Shown piece after piece: positions 41,535-53,398 of a stretch of 64,000 bases of DNA; position 1 is the stretch's first letter; each line of letters begins with the position of its first letter. The position numbers were made by a program, and so were the translations under genes. Origin of the DNA: Streptoverticillium olivoreticuli subsp. olivoreticuli (lineage in GTDB: Bacteria > Actinomycetota > Actinomycetes > Streptomycetales > Streptomycetaceae); the NCBI RefSeq assembly GCF_003391135.1, contig NZ_CP031455.1, positions 2,108,001 through 2,172,000 of the forward strand, given 5' to 3'. The notes beneath the pieces are model-generated. The model saw only the letters and a list, made by a program, of their open reading frames with translations. It was not told the DNA's origin and did not search any database.

Positions 41535-41750
41535 ATGCCCGGCCGCAGCGTCGTACAGAGCCTGTCCCCTCGCGAGCGCGAGGTGCTCGCCCACATCGGC
41601 GCCGGATTCACCTACCACCAGATCGCCACACGGCTGGGCATCAGCGTCCACACGGTGGGCACCTACACCCGCCGCATCCGGGCCAAGCGCCCGGCGCCGA
41701 CGCTGGCGGACCTGGTCCGCCTGAGCCTGACGCAGGACGGCGGGGCGTAG
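41535..41750 (+). CDS. Stand-alone LuxR-type helix-turn-helix regulator
   Basis: 71 residues from ATG 41535 with GGAGAAGAG just upstream. The whole protein is one LuxR_C domain: LSPREREVLAHIGAGFTYHQIATRL, cited as SPREREVLAHIGAGFTY and LGISVHTVGTYTRRI (recognition helix). There is no receiver, PAS or ligand-binding domain, so it cannot sense a signal by the usual routes and may act constitutively or by oligomerisation. It sits divergently beside the exporter-PKS-NRPS operon, so it is a likely cluster regulator. A strong terminator follows. Confidence 0.88.
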   Translation: MPGRSVVQSLSPREREVLAHIGAGFTYHQIATRLGISVHTVGTYTRRIRAKRPAPTLADLVRLSLTQDGGA

Positions 41751-41770
41751 CCCCGGCCGCGAGCGCGAAA

Positions 41771-41819
41771 AAGGCCCCCGGGCCCCTCGCCGCTCCGGCG
41801 GAAGGGGCCCGGGGGCCTT
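41771..41819. terminator. 17-bp perfect hairpin between LuxR and DedA genes
   Basis: Arms 41771-41787 and 41803-41819 are perfect complements (AAGGCCCCCGGGCCCCT); the 15-base loop can fold again (CGCC...GGCG). A run of A on the left and TT on the right allow it to stop transcription in both directions. It ends the luxR transcript and the leftward dedA transcript. Confidence 0.88.
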
Positions 41820-41832
41820 CGGCTGTGGTGGA

Positions 41833-42492
41833 TCAGTCGACCGTGGCCACGGCCTCGGTCTCGGAGGACGTCCCGGCGGGCTTCGCCGCCTCGGCCTTCT
41901 TGGCCTTGATCCGCATGACGACGAACGACCCCAGGCCGAAGAGCACGGCGGCGACGAGGCCGAGGTAGGAGAACTGCTTGAGCCACTTCTCGGCGACCTT
42001 GCCGACGGTGTAGATCACCGCGACGGTGCCGCCGGCCCAGACGATGCCGCCGAGGACGTTGGCGATGAGGAACTTCCAGTACGGCATCTTCAGCACGCCC
42101 GCCAGCGGGCCGGCGAAGATCCGCAGCAGGGCGATGAAGCGGCCGACGAAGACCGCCCACATGCCCCACTTCTTGAACGAGCGCTCGGCGGTGGCCACGT
42201 GGTGGGGGCCGAAGTGCTTGGGGAACTTCCGGCCGAGCCAGTCCAGCAGCGGCTGGCCGCCCTTGCGGCCGATCAGATAGCCGATGGAGTCGCCGATGAT
42301 CGCGCCCGCGACGGCGCACACCCCCAGGACGTACGGGTTGATGTGGTCCTGCGTGGCGGCCATCAGCGTGGCGCTGACGAGGACGATCTCACCGGGAAGC
42401 GGGATACCCAGGCTCTCCAGCCCGATGACCCCGCCCACCAACAGGTAGACGGCGACCGCCGGTACTGTTTCGAGCCACTCCTGGATGTGCAA
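41833..42492 (-). CDS. DedA-family membrane protein
   Basis: 219 residues. Features of the VTT/DedA fold: LVGGVIGLESLGIPLPGEIVL (the E...GxPxPGE element), IGDSIGYLIGRKGG, FVGRFIALLRIFAGPLAG (FxGRFxPxxRxxxxxxAG) and about five hydrophobic segments. DedA proteins are thought to move lipid carriers such as undecaprenyl phosphate and affect proton-motive-force-dependent resistance. It is divergent from ceaS by 350 bases. It may be a host gene trapped between the two biosynthetic blocks or a resistance helper; nothing in the sequence decides. Confidence 0.9.
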   Translation of the reverse strand: MHIQEWLETVPAVAVYLLVGGVIGLESLGIPLPGEIVLVSATLMAATQDHINPYVLGVCAVAGAIIGDSIGYLIGRKGGQPLLDWLGRKFPKHFGPHHVATAERSFKKWGMWAVFVGRFIALLRIFAGPLAGVLKMPYWKFLIANVLGGIVWAGGTVAVIYTVGKVAEKWLKQFSYLGLVAAVLFGLGSFVVMRIKAKKAEAAKPAGTSSETEAVATVD

Positions 42493-44561
<2,069 letters not shown>

Positions 44562-44563
44562 TC

Positions 44564-46093
44564 ATGGCGCCGACGCTTCCCGCCGCCGTCGGCTTCCTCG
44601 CCGAGGTCCGCCAGGACGGCGGCCGGCCCCTCGACGCGGTCTTCGCCTCCCTCGGCTCCCGGGCCGAGCTGAAGGAACGGACGGCCGACCAGAGCCTGCG
44701 CACCGTCGTCCTGCACTCCGGGGCGCCGGACGGGGCCCACGCCCGCGCCCGGGGCAGGACGCTGGTGCTCGCCGGAGAGCTGTACAACCAGGACGAGCTG
44801 CTCCGGCTGCTGCCCGCCGGGCACGCCCTGCCGGACACCGACGCCGCTCTCGTCCTCGCCCTCTTCGACACCTATGACGCGCACGCCTTCCGGCTGCTCA
44901 ACGGGCGGTTCGCCGCGCTGGTCGCGGCCCCCGGGCGAGCGGTGCTCGCCACCGATCACGCGGGCTCGGTGCCCCTCTACGCCTCCGCCGCCCCCGGCCG
45001 GGTGCTGGCGGCGACGGAGGCGAAGGCGCTGCGGACCGCCCCCGCCGGGCGGCCGCTCGCCGCCCGGCCGGTCCGCCGGCTGCCCGGCACCCACCAGGTC
45101 CCGGCCGGCACGGTGCTCGACATCGAGGTGGCCACCGGGAACTGCGTCACCCACCGCACCTGGGCACCACCGCTGGCCCGCCGGATCATGCGGGAGGAGG
45201 AGGCGGTCGAGTCCGTCCGCCACGCCGTGGAACACGCGGTGCGGGTCCGTACGGGCGCGGACATCCCCCTGGTGGTGCTCTCCGGCGGCATCGACTCCTC
45301 CACCGTCGCGGCGCTGGCCGCCCGCCGGTCGGCCGGGCCCATCGACACCGTCTCGATGGGCACCGACGAGGCCGACGAGTTCCCGCAGGCGCGTGTCGTC
45401 GCCGGGCACATCGGCTCCGCGCACCGGGAGATCACCATCCCCACCGCCGACCTGCTGCGCCGGCTCCCCCACACGGTCCGGGCGGCCGAGTGCCTCGACG
45501 CGGACATCGTCGAGTACCTGCTGCCGCTGACCGCGCTGTACCTGCGGCTGGGAGAGCAGGGCCGGCGCATCCTCACCGGCTACGGGGCGGACATCCCGCT
45601 CGGCGGCATGCACCGCGAGGACCGGCTGCCGGAGCTGGACACGGCCGTCTGCCGGGACATGGACACCTTCGACGGGCTGAACGAGATGACGCCGGCCCTC
45701 TCCGGGATCGGCGGCCACTGGTCCACCCACCCCTACTGGGACCGCGACGTCCTCGACCTCCTGGTGTCGCTGGAGGCCGGGCTGAAGCGCCGCTACGGGC
45801 AGGACAAGTGGGTCCTGCGCGCCGCCATGGGCGACGTCCTGCCGCACGAGGTCGTCGTCCGCCCCAAGCTCGGCGTGCACGAGGGGTCGGGCACCACCTC
45901 GTCCTTCACCCGGCTGCTCACCGACGCCGGTGTCCCGCGGGACCGGGTGCGCCGCGCCAAGCAACTGGTCGTCCAGGAGCTGTTCGACCAGGTCGTCGTC
46001 GAGGGCCGGCATCCGGACGAGGTGGCCACCGGCACGGTGGTGGAGCTGGTCACCGACCGGCTGATGTCCGGCGCCCGGCCGGTCCCGCGATGA
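44564..46093 (+). CDS. bls: Beta-lactam synthetase (carboxyethyl-arginine beta-lactam-synthase)
   Basis: 509 residues. The fold is that of asparagine synthetase B, but the N-terminus is MAPTLPAAVGF with no Cys2, so glutaminase activity is lost, as in known beta-lactam synthetases. VVLSGGIDSSTVAAL is the ATP PPi loop. LTGYGADIPLGGMHREDRLP, GLNEMTP and VRPKLGVHEGSGTTSS contain the Tyr, Glu and Lys used in ring closure. It adenylates N2-carboxyethylarginine and closes the azetidinone ring to deoxyguanidinoproclavaminate. It is coupled to ceaS by a 2-base gap. Confidence 0.96.
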   Translation: MAPTLPAAVGFLAEVRQDGGRPLDAVFASLGSRAELKERTADQSLRTVVLHSGAPDGAHARARGRTLVLAGELYNQDELLRLLPAGHALPDTDAALVLALFDTYDAHAFRLLNGRFAALVAAPGRAVLATDHAGSVPLYASAAPGRVLAATEAKALRTAPAGRPLAARPVRRLPGTHQVPAGTVLDIEVATGNCVTHRTWAPPLARRIMREEEAVESVRHAVEHAVRVRTGADIPLVVLSGGIDSSTVAALAARRSAGPIDTVSMGTDEADEFPQARVVAGHIGSAHREITIPTADLLRRLPHTVRAAECLDADIVEYLLPLTALYLRLGEQGRRILTGYGADIPLGGMHREDRLPELDTAVCRDMDTFDGLNEMTPALSGIGGHWSTHPYWDRDVLDLLVSLEAGLKRRYGQDKWVLRAAMGDVLPHEVVVRPKLGVHEGSGTTSSFTRLLTDAGVPRDRVRRAKQLVVQELFDQVVVEGRHPDEVATGTVVELVTDRLMSGARPVPR

Positions 46094-46114
46094 CGCCGGC
46101 CACGACCGCCGTGA

Positions 46115-48085
<1,971 letters not shown>

Positions 48086-48108
48086 CCCGCTGATCGGCAC
48101 AGAGGCCG

Positions 48109-48132
48109 GTGGGCCGCCGGGAGGCGGCCCAC
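48109..48132 (+). terminator. Hairpin between cas and oat
   Basis: GTGGGCCGCC (48109-48118), loop of 4, GGCGGCCCAC (48123-48132): a perfect 10-bp stem after cas. It suggests ceaS-bls-pah-cas end here and oat has its own promoter in the 66 bases before 48199. Confidence 0.6.
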
Positions 48133-48198
48133 TGGCGCGTCCGGCGGGCCGTCTGCCAAGCTGAAAGCCAGCATCTTTATACGGAGGAGTGGATATTC

Positions 48199-49380
48199 AT
48201 GACGGGTGGCACAGTCCATGAGCCGCGGGGATTCGCGGTGCACACCGCGCCGGCCGGGCTGGCGGACGACGGGCGGGACGACTTCACCGTACTGATCTCC
48301 ACCGCGCCGGCCGTGGTGAGCGCGGTCTTCACCCGCTCCCGCTTCGTCGGCCCCAGCGTGACGCTGAGCCGCGCGGCGGCCGCCGACCGCACGGCCCGGG
48401 GAGTCGTGGTGCTCGCCCGCAACGCCAACGTCGCCACCGGCGCGGAGGGCGAGGACAACGCGCGTGAAGTACGCGCCTCGGTGGCACAGGCGGTGGGCCT
48501 GCCCGAGGACGAACTGCTCATCGCCTCCACGGGTGTGATCGGCCGTCAGTATCCGATGGAGCGGATCCGGGACCACATCAAGACCCTGTCCCCGCCGTTC
48601 CCCGACGGCGGCTTCGACCGGGCGGCACGGGCCATCATGACCACGGACACCCGGCCCAAGGTGGCCTGCGCGCGGGTCGGCCGGGCGGTGATCACCGGCA
48701 TCGCCAAGGGGGTCGGCATGCTGGAGCCCGACATGGCCACGCTGCTGACCTTCTTCGCCACGGACGCCCGGCTGGACCCCGAGGAGCAGGACCGGATCTT
48801 CCGCCGGGTCATGGACCGTACCTTCAACGCGGTCAGCATCGACACGGACACCTCCACGAGCGACACGGCGGCGCTGTTCGCCAACGGGCTGGCCGGCCCC
48901 GTGGACCCCGCGGAGTTCGAGGAGGCCCTGCACGAGGTGGCGCTGAAACTCGTGAAGGACATCGCCGGTGACGGCGAGGGCGCGGGCAGGCTCATCGAGG
49001 TGCACGTGGGCGGGGCGCGTGACACCGCGCAGGCCAAACGTGTGGGCAAGGCCGTCGTCAACTCGCCCCTGGTGAAGACCGCGGTGCACGGCGGCGACCC
49101 CAACTGGGGCCGGGTGGCCATGGCGATCGGCAAGTGCTCCGACGACACCGACATCGACCAGGACAAGGTCGTCATCCGCTTCGGCGACGTGGCCGTCTAC
49201 CCGCCCGGCCGGCACGGCACCCAGGACGAGGACGCGGTGCGCGCCGCCGTCGCCGAGCGGATGCGGGGCAGCGAGGTGGTCATCGGCATCGATCTCGGCA
49301 TCGCGGACGGCGCCTTCACCGTGTACGGCTGCGACCTGACGGAAGGGTACGTCCGGATCAACGCCGACTACTCGACCTGA
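48199..49380 (+). CDS. oat: Ornithine acetyltransferase of the clavam pathway
   Basis: 393 residues from ATG 48199 with ACGGAGGAG upstream. It is an ArgJ-family N-terminal-nucleophile enzyme: IAKGVGMLEPDMATLLTFFA contains the autocleavage site before Thr, and SIDTDTSTSDT and HGGDPNWGRVAMAIGK form the active site. The start HEPRGFAVHTAPAGLADDGRD and ASTGVIGRQYPMERIRDH match Oat2 of S. clavuligerus by recall. It moves acetyl between N-acetylornithine and glutamate. In S. clavuligerus it raises arginine supply or acts late in the pathway; its exact clavam role is not settled. The context argues against the primary argJ, as no arginine genes are nearby. Confidence 0.93.
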   Translation: MTGGTVHEPRGFAVHTAPAGLADDGRDDFTVLISTAPAVVSAVFTRSRFVGPSVTLSRAAAADRTARGVVVLARNANVATGAEGEDNAREVRASVAQAVGLPEDELLIASTGVIGRQYPMERIRDHIKTLSPPFPDGGFDRAARAIMTTDTRPKVACARVGRAVITGIAKGVGMLEPDMATLLTFFATDARLDPEEQDRIFRRVMDRTFNAVSIDTDTSTSDTAALFANGLAGPVDPAEFEEALHEVALKLVKDIAGDGEGAGRLIEVHVGGARDTAQAKRVGKAVVNSPLVKTAVHGGDPNWGRVAMAIGKCSDDTDIDQDKVVIRFGDVAVYPPGRHGTQDEDAVRAAVAERMRGSEVVIGIDLGIADGAFTVYGCDLTEGYVRINADYST

Positions 49381-49389
49381 GCACAGGCT

Positions 49390-49429
49390 CGGCGGACCGG
49401 CGGGCGCGGCACGTCCCGCCGGCCCGCCG
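49390..49429. terminator. Hairpin between convergent oat and KASIII genes
   Basis: 15-base arms 49390-49404 and 49415-49429 pair with one mismatch around a 10-base loop, directly after the oat stop at 49380 and before the KASIII stop at 49441. It can terminate both strands. Confidence 0.75.
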
Positions 49430-49440
49430 CGGCCGGCCGG

Positions 49441-50400
49441 TCAGCCGGTGTACTCCATGGCCATGACCCCCCAGCTGAAGCCCAGGGCGCTGGTGGCGTG
49501 CAGGACGAGGTCACCGCGCCCGAGGCTCTTGCCGGTGATCAGGTCCTGCATCGCGATCAGGGTGTCCGCGTTGCCCATGTGCCCCAACCGGTGGTAGTTG
49601 AAGACGCTCTTGGCCTCGGGCAGGCCCAGCTCCCGCAGCAGCCGTTCGTGGATCCGCCGGTCGCCATGGGTGACCAGCATGTAGGCGACATCGGTGATGT
49701 CCCTGCCGATCGAGGCGAGCAGGTCCGTGGTGAGCCCGGCGAAGTTCTCGATGTAGGCGTCGCCCAGGCCGTCGCGGCTGCCGTGGCGCCGGACGGCGAT
49801 CCGCTCGCCCTCGCGGACGCCCGTGTAGTAGTCGGACCAGCTCGGGTCGGTGCGCATCTCAGCGCCCAGGAACCCGGCCACCCGGCCGGACGCCGACAGC
49901 AGGAGCGCGCCTCCCGCGTCCCCGTTGTTGAACAGCTCCTTGGCCCCGGGCTCACCGTAGTCCAGCATCGTGCTGACCCGGTCACCGATCAGCACGAGCG
50001 CGTACTCGTCGGGCCTCGACGCGGTCTTGTCGCACGCGATCTGCACCGCGGCCGTCACGGAGTTGCAGTAGTTCGCCAGCTCGAAGCAGAACGCCCGCTC
50101 GATCCCGAGTTCGTGGGCCACCTTGGCCGCCGGGGACCAGAACGGGGTGTCCCACTCGCCCGAGCCGGCATAGATCACGGTCCGGACGGCCGACGGCGGG
50201 ACCTGGGTCCGTTCCATCACCGTCCGGGCGGCCCGCAGGGCGAGCTCCCACTCCCGCTCGCCGGCTCCGAGCACGGGGATGCCGTCGCAGCCGGTGACCG
50301 CTCGCACCTCCTCCTCCGGCAGGCCGGACTTCGCGGCCATCTGCCGGACGGTGATCCGCGACGACGGCAGCGAGATCTCGAAATCGACTATTCCCACCAT
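49441..50400 (-). CDS. KASIII (FabH)-like ketoacyl synthase or acyltransferase
   Basis: 319 residues, normal for FabH. The thiolase-fold triad can be traced: Cys in ELANYCNSVTAAVQIA, His in LVTHGDRRIHERL and Asn in RLGHMGNADTLIA. The surrounding residues differ from housekeeping FabH (ANYCNS instead of AACAGF), as in KASIII relatives that transfer acyl groups in antibiotic pathways. It is the last gene of a leftward set (aminotransferase, nitroreductase, aldo/keto reductase, acyl-CoA dehydrogenase, KASIII). It could supply a starter to the PKS or acylate a clavam; neither is shown. Confidence 0.85.
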   Translation of the reverse strand: MVGIVDFEISLPSSRITVRQMAAKSGLPEEEVRAVTGCDGIPVLGAGEREWELALRAARTVMERTQVPPSAVRTVIYAGSGEWDTPFWSPAAKVAHELGIERAFCFELANYCNSVTAAVQIACDKTASRPDEYALVLIGDRVSTMLDYGEPGAKELFNNGDAGGALLLSASGRVAGFLGAEMRTDPSWSDYYTGVREGERIAVRRHGSRDGLGDAYIENFAGLTTDLLASIGRDITDVAYMLVTHGDRRIHERLLRELGLPEAKSVFNYHRLGHMGNADTLIAMQDLITGKSLGRGDLVLHATSALGFSWGVMAMEYTG

Positions 50401-50454
50401 GACTCACTCCACCTCTGTGCGTGCCTTCTTGTCGGATGCGGCCCGGGGCCCGGG

Positions 50455-51594
50455 CTAGGAGAAGAACAGAGGCTTTCCGGCGTAGTAGTCGTCGACCGCC
50501 TCGCTCATGCTCGTCCGCGACGGGGGGTGGAAGACGATGGCCTGCGCGGCGGACGCCAGGTAGGCGATCTTCGGGGAGGCTATGTACGCCATACCGCCCA
50601 GCATCTCCACTGCCTGGCCGACGGTCCTGGTGATGATGTCCTGCACGGAGAACCGGGTGAACAGGGAGGCCGCGGCGCAGTCGTTGCCGAGGTCGCCGTC
50701 CATGATCCTGCGGGCGACCCCCTCCACGAGGAACGCCGCCGTCTCGACGAGGAGGCAGAGCTGCGCGCGCTCCGCCGCCGACCCGCGCCCGTTGCGCAGC
50801 ACCAGGTCGACCAGTGCGCTGGCGACGCCGGTGTACGAGGCGGCGATGATCATCTGGAACCAGATCACGCCGGCCTCGTTGAGCTCGTCCAGCTTCTCGG
50901 CCGCGTTCGGCGGGGTCCGCAGAATGTGCTCCGACTCGACGAAGACGTCGTCGAGGCGGACCTCGTCGCTCTCCGCGGCGACCAGCGGGAAGGTCGACCA
51001 GAAGTCGTGGACGGAGATTCCCGGTCTGTCGGCGGGGAGCACCAGCAGGCCCATCTCGGTGGCGCCGTCGTCCCCGCGCACCGCGACGCTGGCGGTGAGG
51101 AGGTCCATCGAACGCGAAAGACTGCAGGGCTTCTTGGAGCCGGTGACGAGGTAGCCACCGGGCGCTTCCCGAGCCTGGACCGTCGGACTGAGGATGCCGC
51201 GGCCGGAGCGGCCCTCCGCGAAGCCCGAGGCGATGAGCGAGCGGTTCTTCGCCAGGACGTCGAGCACGGACGCGCGGATGCCGGTGGTGCTTTCGTAGAG
51301 CGGGCCGACGGAGTAGAGCATGCCGACCGAGAAGTGGTGCATCGCGGTCGCCACCGCCAGTGAGGGGGCGAGCGATGCCAGCGCGCGGATGACCCTGACG
51401 GCTTCGAGGGCGGAGGCGCCGATGCCGCCGAAGGCGCGGGGCACCAGGAGGTTGGTGCCGCCGTGGTCCCGGAACAGCTGGATCGCGGGGCTCTCCGGGG
51501 ACTCCAGCCGGTCGAACGGCACGTCGGCGAGGCGGCCGGCGAGGCCGGGCAGGAGCTTTTCGCAGGCATCGTGGTCAAGTTGCAGGAATTTCAT
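50455..51594 (-). CDS. Acyl-CoA dehydrogenase-like flavoprotein
   Basis: 379 residues, the usual length. FGGIGASALEAVRVI, ASGFAEGRSGRGIL, YLVTGSKKPCSLS (the tGxK element) and VEMLGGMAYI mark the ACAD fold with FAD. Where typical enzymes carry the catalytic Glu near the C-terminus (a GTxEI-like segment) this protein reads VFHPPSRTSMSEA, so the standard base is absent or moved. Such variants can be oxidases, monooxygenases or act on carrier-bound substrates. It lies between the KASIII and aldo/keto reductase genes with gaps of 54 and 39 bases, on the same strand, so it is likely co-transcribed. Confidence 0.85.
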   Translation of the reverse strand: MKFLQLDHDACEKLLPGLAGRLADVPFDRLESPESPAIQLFRDHGGTNLLVPRAFGGIGASALEAVRVIRALASLAPSLAVATAMHHFSVGMLYSVGPLYESTTGIRASVLDVLAKNRSLIASGFAEGRSGRGILSPTVQAREAPGGYLVTGSKKPCSLSRSMDLLTASVAVRGDDGATEMGLLVLPADRPGISVHDFWSTFPLVAAESDEVRLDDVFVESEHILRTPPNAAEKLDELNEAGVIWFQMIIAASYTGVASALVDLVLRNGRGSAAERAQLCLLVETAAFLVEGVARRIMDGDLGNDCAAASLFTRFSVQDIITRTVGQAVEMLGGMAYIASPKIAYLASAAQAIVFHPPSRTSMSEAVDDYYAGKPLFFS

Positions 51595-51633
51595 GCTCTT
51601 TCACGTACCTCCATGAGTAGGCGGGGTGCGGCT

Positions 51634-52638
51634 TCAGTTGTCGACGAGCCGCATCAGGAAGGGCGGGTAGCGGTCGCCGTGCACGGCCGCGGCCGGGACC
51701 GCGGCCTCCACGGCCGCCCGCTCCTCGGGGGAGAGTCCGACCCGGGCGGCGGCGAGGTTCTCCTCCAGGTGGTCGCGGCGGGCGGTGCCCGGGATGGGCA
51801 CGACGTCGTCGCCCTGGTGGTGCAGCCAGGCCAGTGCGAGCTGTGCGACGGTGATGCCGCGCTTCGCGGCCAGTGGCCGCAGCGCCTCGACGACCGCCAG
51901 ATTGCGCGGGAGGCCGGTTCCGGAGAACCGCGGGAGCGTGTGCCGGAAGTCCTCCGCGGGGCCGAGGTCGGCGGTCGAGCCGATCCGGCCGGTCAGGAAG
52001 CCGCGCCCGAGGGGGCACGAGGCGATGATGCCGATGCCCAGTTCCCGGCACGTGGCCACGACCTGCTCCTCGATGCCCCGGCTCCACAGGGACCACTCGC
52101 TCTGCACGGCGGTGACGGGATGCACCGCGTGGGCCCGGCGGATGGTGTCGGCGGAGACCTCGGACAGGCACAGGTGCCGCACCTTGCCCTCGGCGACGAG
52201 TTCCGCCAGGGCGCCGACCGCCTCTTCGATCCGCTCCCCGGGGGCCGCCCAGTGCTTGACGTACAGGTCGAGGTGGTCGACGCCGAGGCGGCGCAGCGAA
52301 CCGTGGCAGCGCTCCCGGATGTAGGCCCGGTCGCCGCGGACCCCGAGGAACTCCCCGCTGTGGTCGCGCTCCAGGCCGACCTTCGTGGAGATCAGCACCC
52401 GGTCCCGCCGGCCCGCGACGGCCTTCCCGAGCAGCCGCTCCCCCTCGCCGAGTCCCTGGACGTCCGCAGTGTCCAGCAGGGTGACACCCCGGTCGATCGC
52501 CCGATGCACGGTGGCGACGGCCTCGGCGGGGTCGGACCGCGCGTAGAAGGAGGTCATGCTCAAGCAGCCCAATCCCTGGGCGGGTACCTGTAGTTCGCCG
52601 AGTCTGCGGGTCGGCAGGGGTGGGTCGTCGGTCGTCAT
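51634..52638 (-). CDS. Aldo/keto reductase homologue with catalytic Tyr replaced
   Basis: 334 residues from ATG 52638, chosen for GAGGAG 7-8 bases upstream; ATG 52653 is the alternative. The TIM-barrel AKR pattern is clear: LPTRRLGELQVPAQGLGCL, then the active site Asp56, Lys86 (LISTKVGL) and His129 (LYVKHWAAP). The catalytic Tyr expected five residues after Asp56 is Gln61 (LLDTADVQGLGEGE; codon CAG at 52458-52456). SEWSLWSR and IASCPLGRG belong to the NADPH region. An aldo/keto reductase, Cvm1, is required for 5S clavams in S. clavuligerus; this gene is the positional counterpart, though activity may differ. Confidence 0.88.
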   Translation of the reverse strand: MTTDDPPLPTRRLGELQVPAQGLGCLSMTSFYARSDPAEAVATVHRAIDRGVTLLDTADVQGLGEGERLLGKAVAGRRDRVLISTKVGLERDHSGEFLGVRGDRAYIRERCHGSLRRLGVDHLDLYVKHWAAPGERIEEAVGALAELVAEGKVRHLCLSEVSADTIRRAHAVHPVTAVQSEWSLWSRGIEEQVVATCRELGIGIIASCPLGRGFLTGRIGSTADLGPAEDFRHTLPRFSGTGLPRNLAVVEALRPLAAKRGITVAQLALAWLHHQGDDVVPIPGTARRDHLEENLAAARVGLSPEERAAVEAAVPAAAVHGDRYPPFLMRLVDN

Positions 52639-52690
52639 CTGTCTGCTCCTCATGCGCGCGGGCGGCCGTCGTTGCGTGAACAGCCGGGTC

Positions 52691-53335
52691 TCACCACGAG
52701 TCGATGTGCAGGACCTGTTCGAGCGGCTGGCGCACGGCGGGCTTGAAGTCCGTGCCGAGGGAGAACGCCGTCGGGATCAGCGCCGCCTGGACGATGCCCT
52801 CGGGCAGGCCCAGCAGTTCGGCGATCTCCTTCTCGTACATCAGGTGCAGGGTGGTCCAGGCGGTCCCCAGCCGGCGTGCCCGGGCGGCGAGCATGTAGCT
52901 CCAGGCGGCCGGGATGACCGACGCCCACTTGCCGGCCTCGTTGTACTCGGGGGCCGCGCTCACGTCCAGGCAGGGGATGACGAGGACGGGCACATCGCCC
53001 ATCCGGTCGCCGAGGTGGGCGACGCTGCTGCCCACGCGCTTCTGCACCGCATGGCGCTCGGGGTCGTCCGGGTAGAGCGACGCGCACGACCCCTCGGACT
53101 CCAGATACGCCCGCACGGCGCGCTGGTAGTACCGGCCGATCGCGGCCCGCTGCTCCGCGTCGGTCACGACGATCCAGTGCCAGGTCTGCCGGTTGCTCCC
53201 GGACGGGGCCTGCAAGGCGACGCGGATGCATTCCTTGACGAGTTCCAGCGGCACCGGGCGGGTCAGGTCCAGCCTCTTGCGCACGGAGCGGGTGGTCGTC
53301 AGCAGTTCGTCCGGGGTGAGGTCCAAAAGCGACAT
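52691..53335 (-). CDS. Nitroreductase-family flavoprotein
   Basis: 214 residues. TTRSVRKRLDLTRPVPLELV is the N-terminal FMN phosphate site (S-x-R-x-x-R-x-L), ALQAPSGSNRQTWHWIVVTD is the second FMN element (APSxSNxQxW), and AWTTLHLMYEKEIAELLGLPEG is the C-terminal part (GLP). These FMN enzymes reduce nitro groups or quinones or catalyse oxidations using NAD(P)H. It follows the aminotransferase by 63 bases and precedes the aldo/keto reductase by 52, in the same leftward operon. Its role in clavam tailoring is unknown. Confidence 0.88.
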   Translation of the reverse strand: MSLLDLTPDELLTTTRSVRKRLDLTRPVPLELVKECIRVALQAPSGSNRQTWHWIVVTDAEQRAAIGRYYQRAVRAYLESEGSCASLYPDDPERHAVQKRVGSSVAHLGDRMGDVPVLVIPCLDVSAAPEYNEAGKWASVIPAAWSYMLAARARRLGTAWTTLHLMYEKEIAELLGLPEGIVQAALIPTAFSLGTDFKPAVRQPLEQVLHIDSW

Positions 53336-53398
53336 GAGGCGGTCCTTCGGTGTTCTCGGGCGGCTCGGGGAACGGGGTGCCGGGTGCCGGGTGCGGTG

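Noticed and set aside
44564..46093. Asparagine synthase
   Set aside because: No Cys2 for glutaminase activity, and the active-site segments match beta-lactam synthetase; asnB proper is at 24875.
48199..49380. Primary-metabolism argJ
   Set aside because: No arginine biosynthesis genes adjoin it, and it lies directly after the clavam core.
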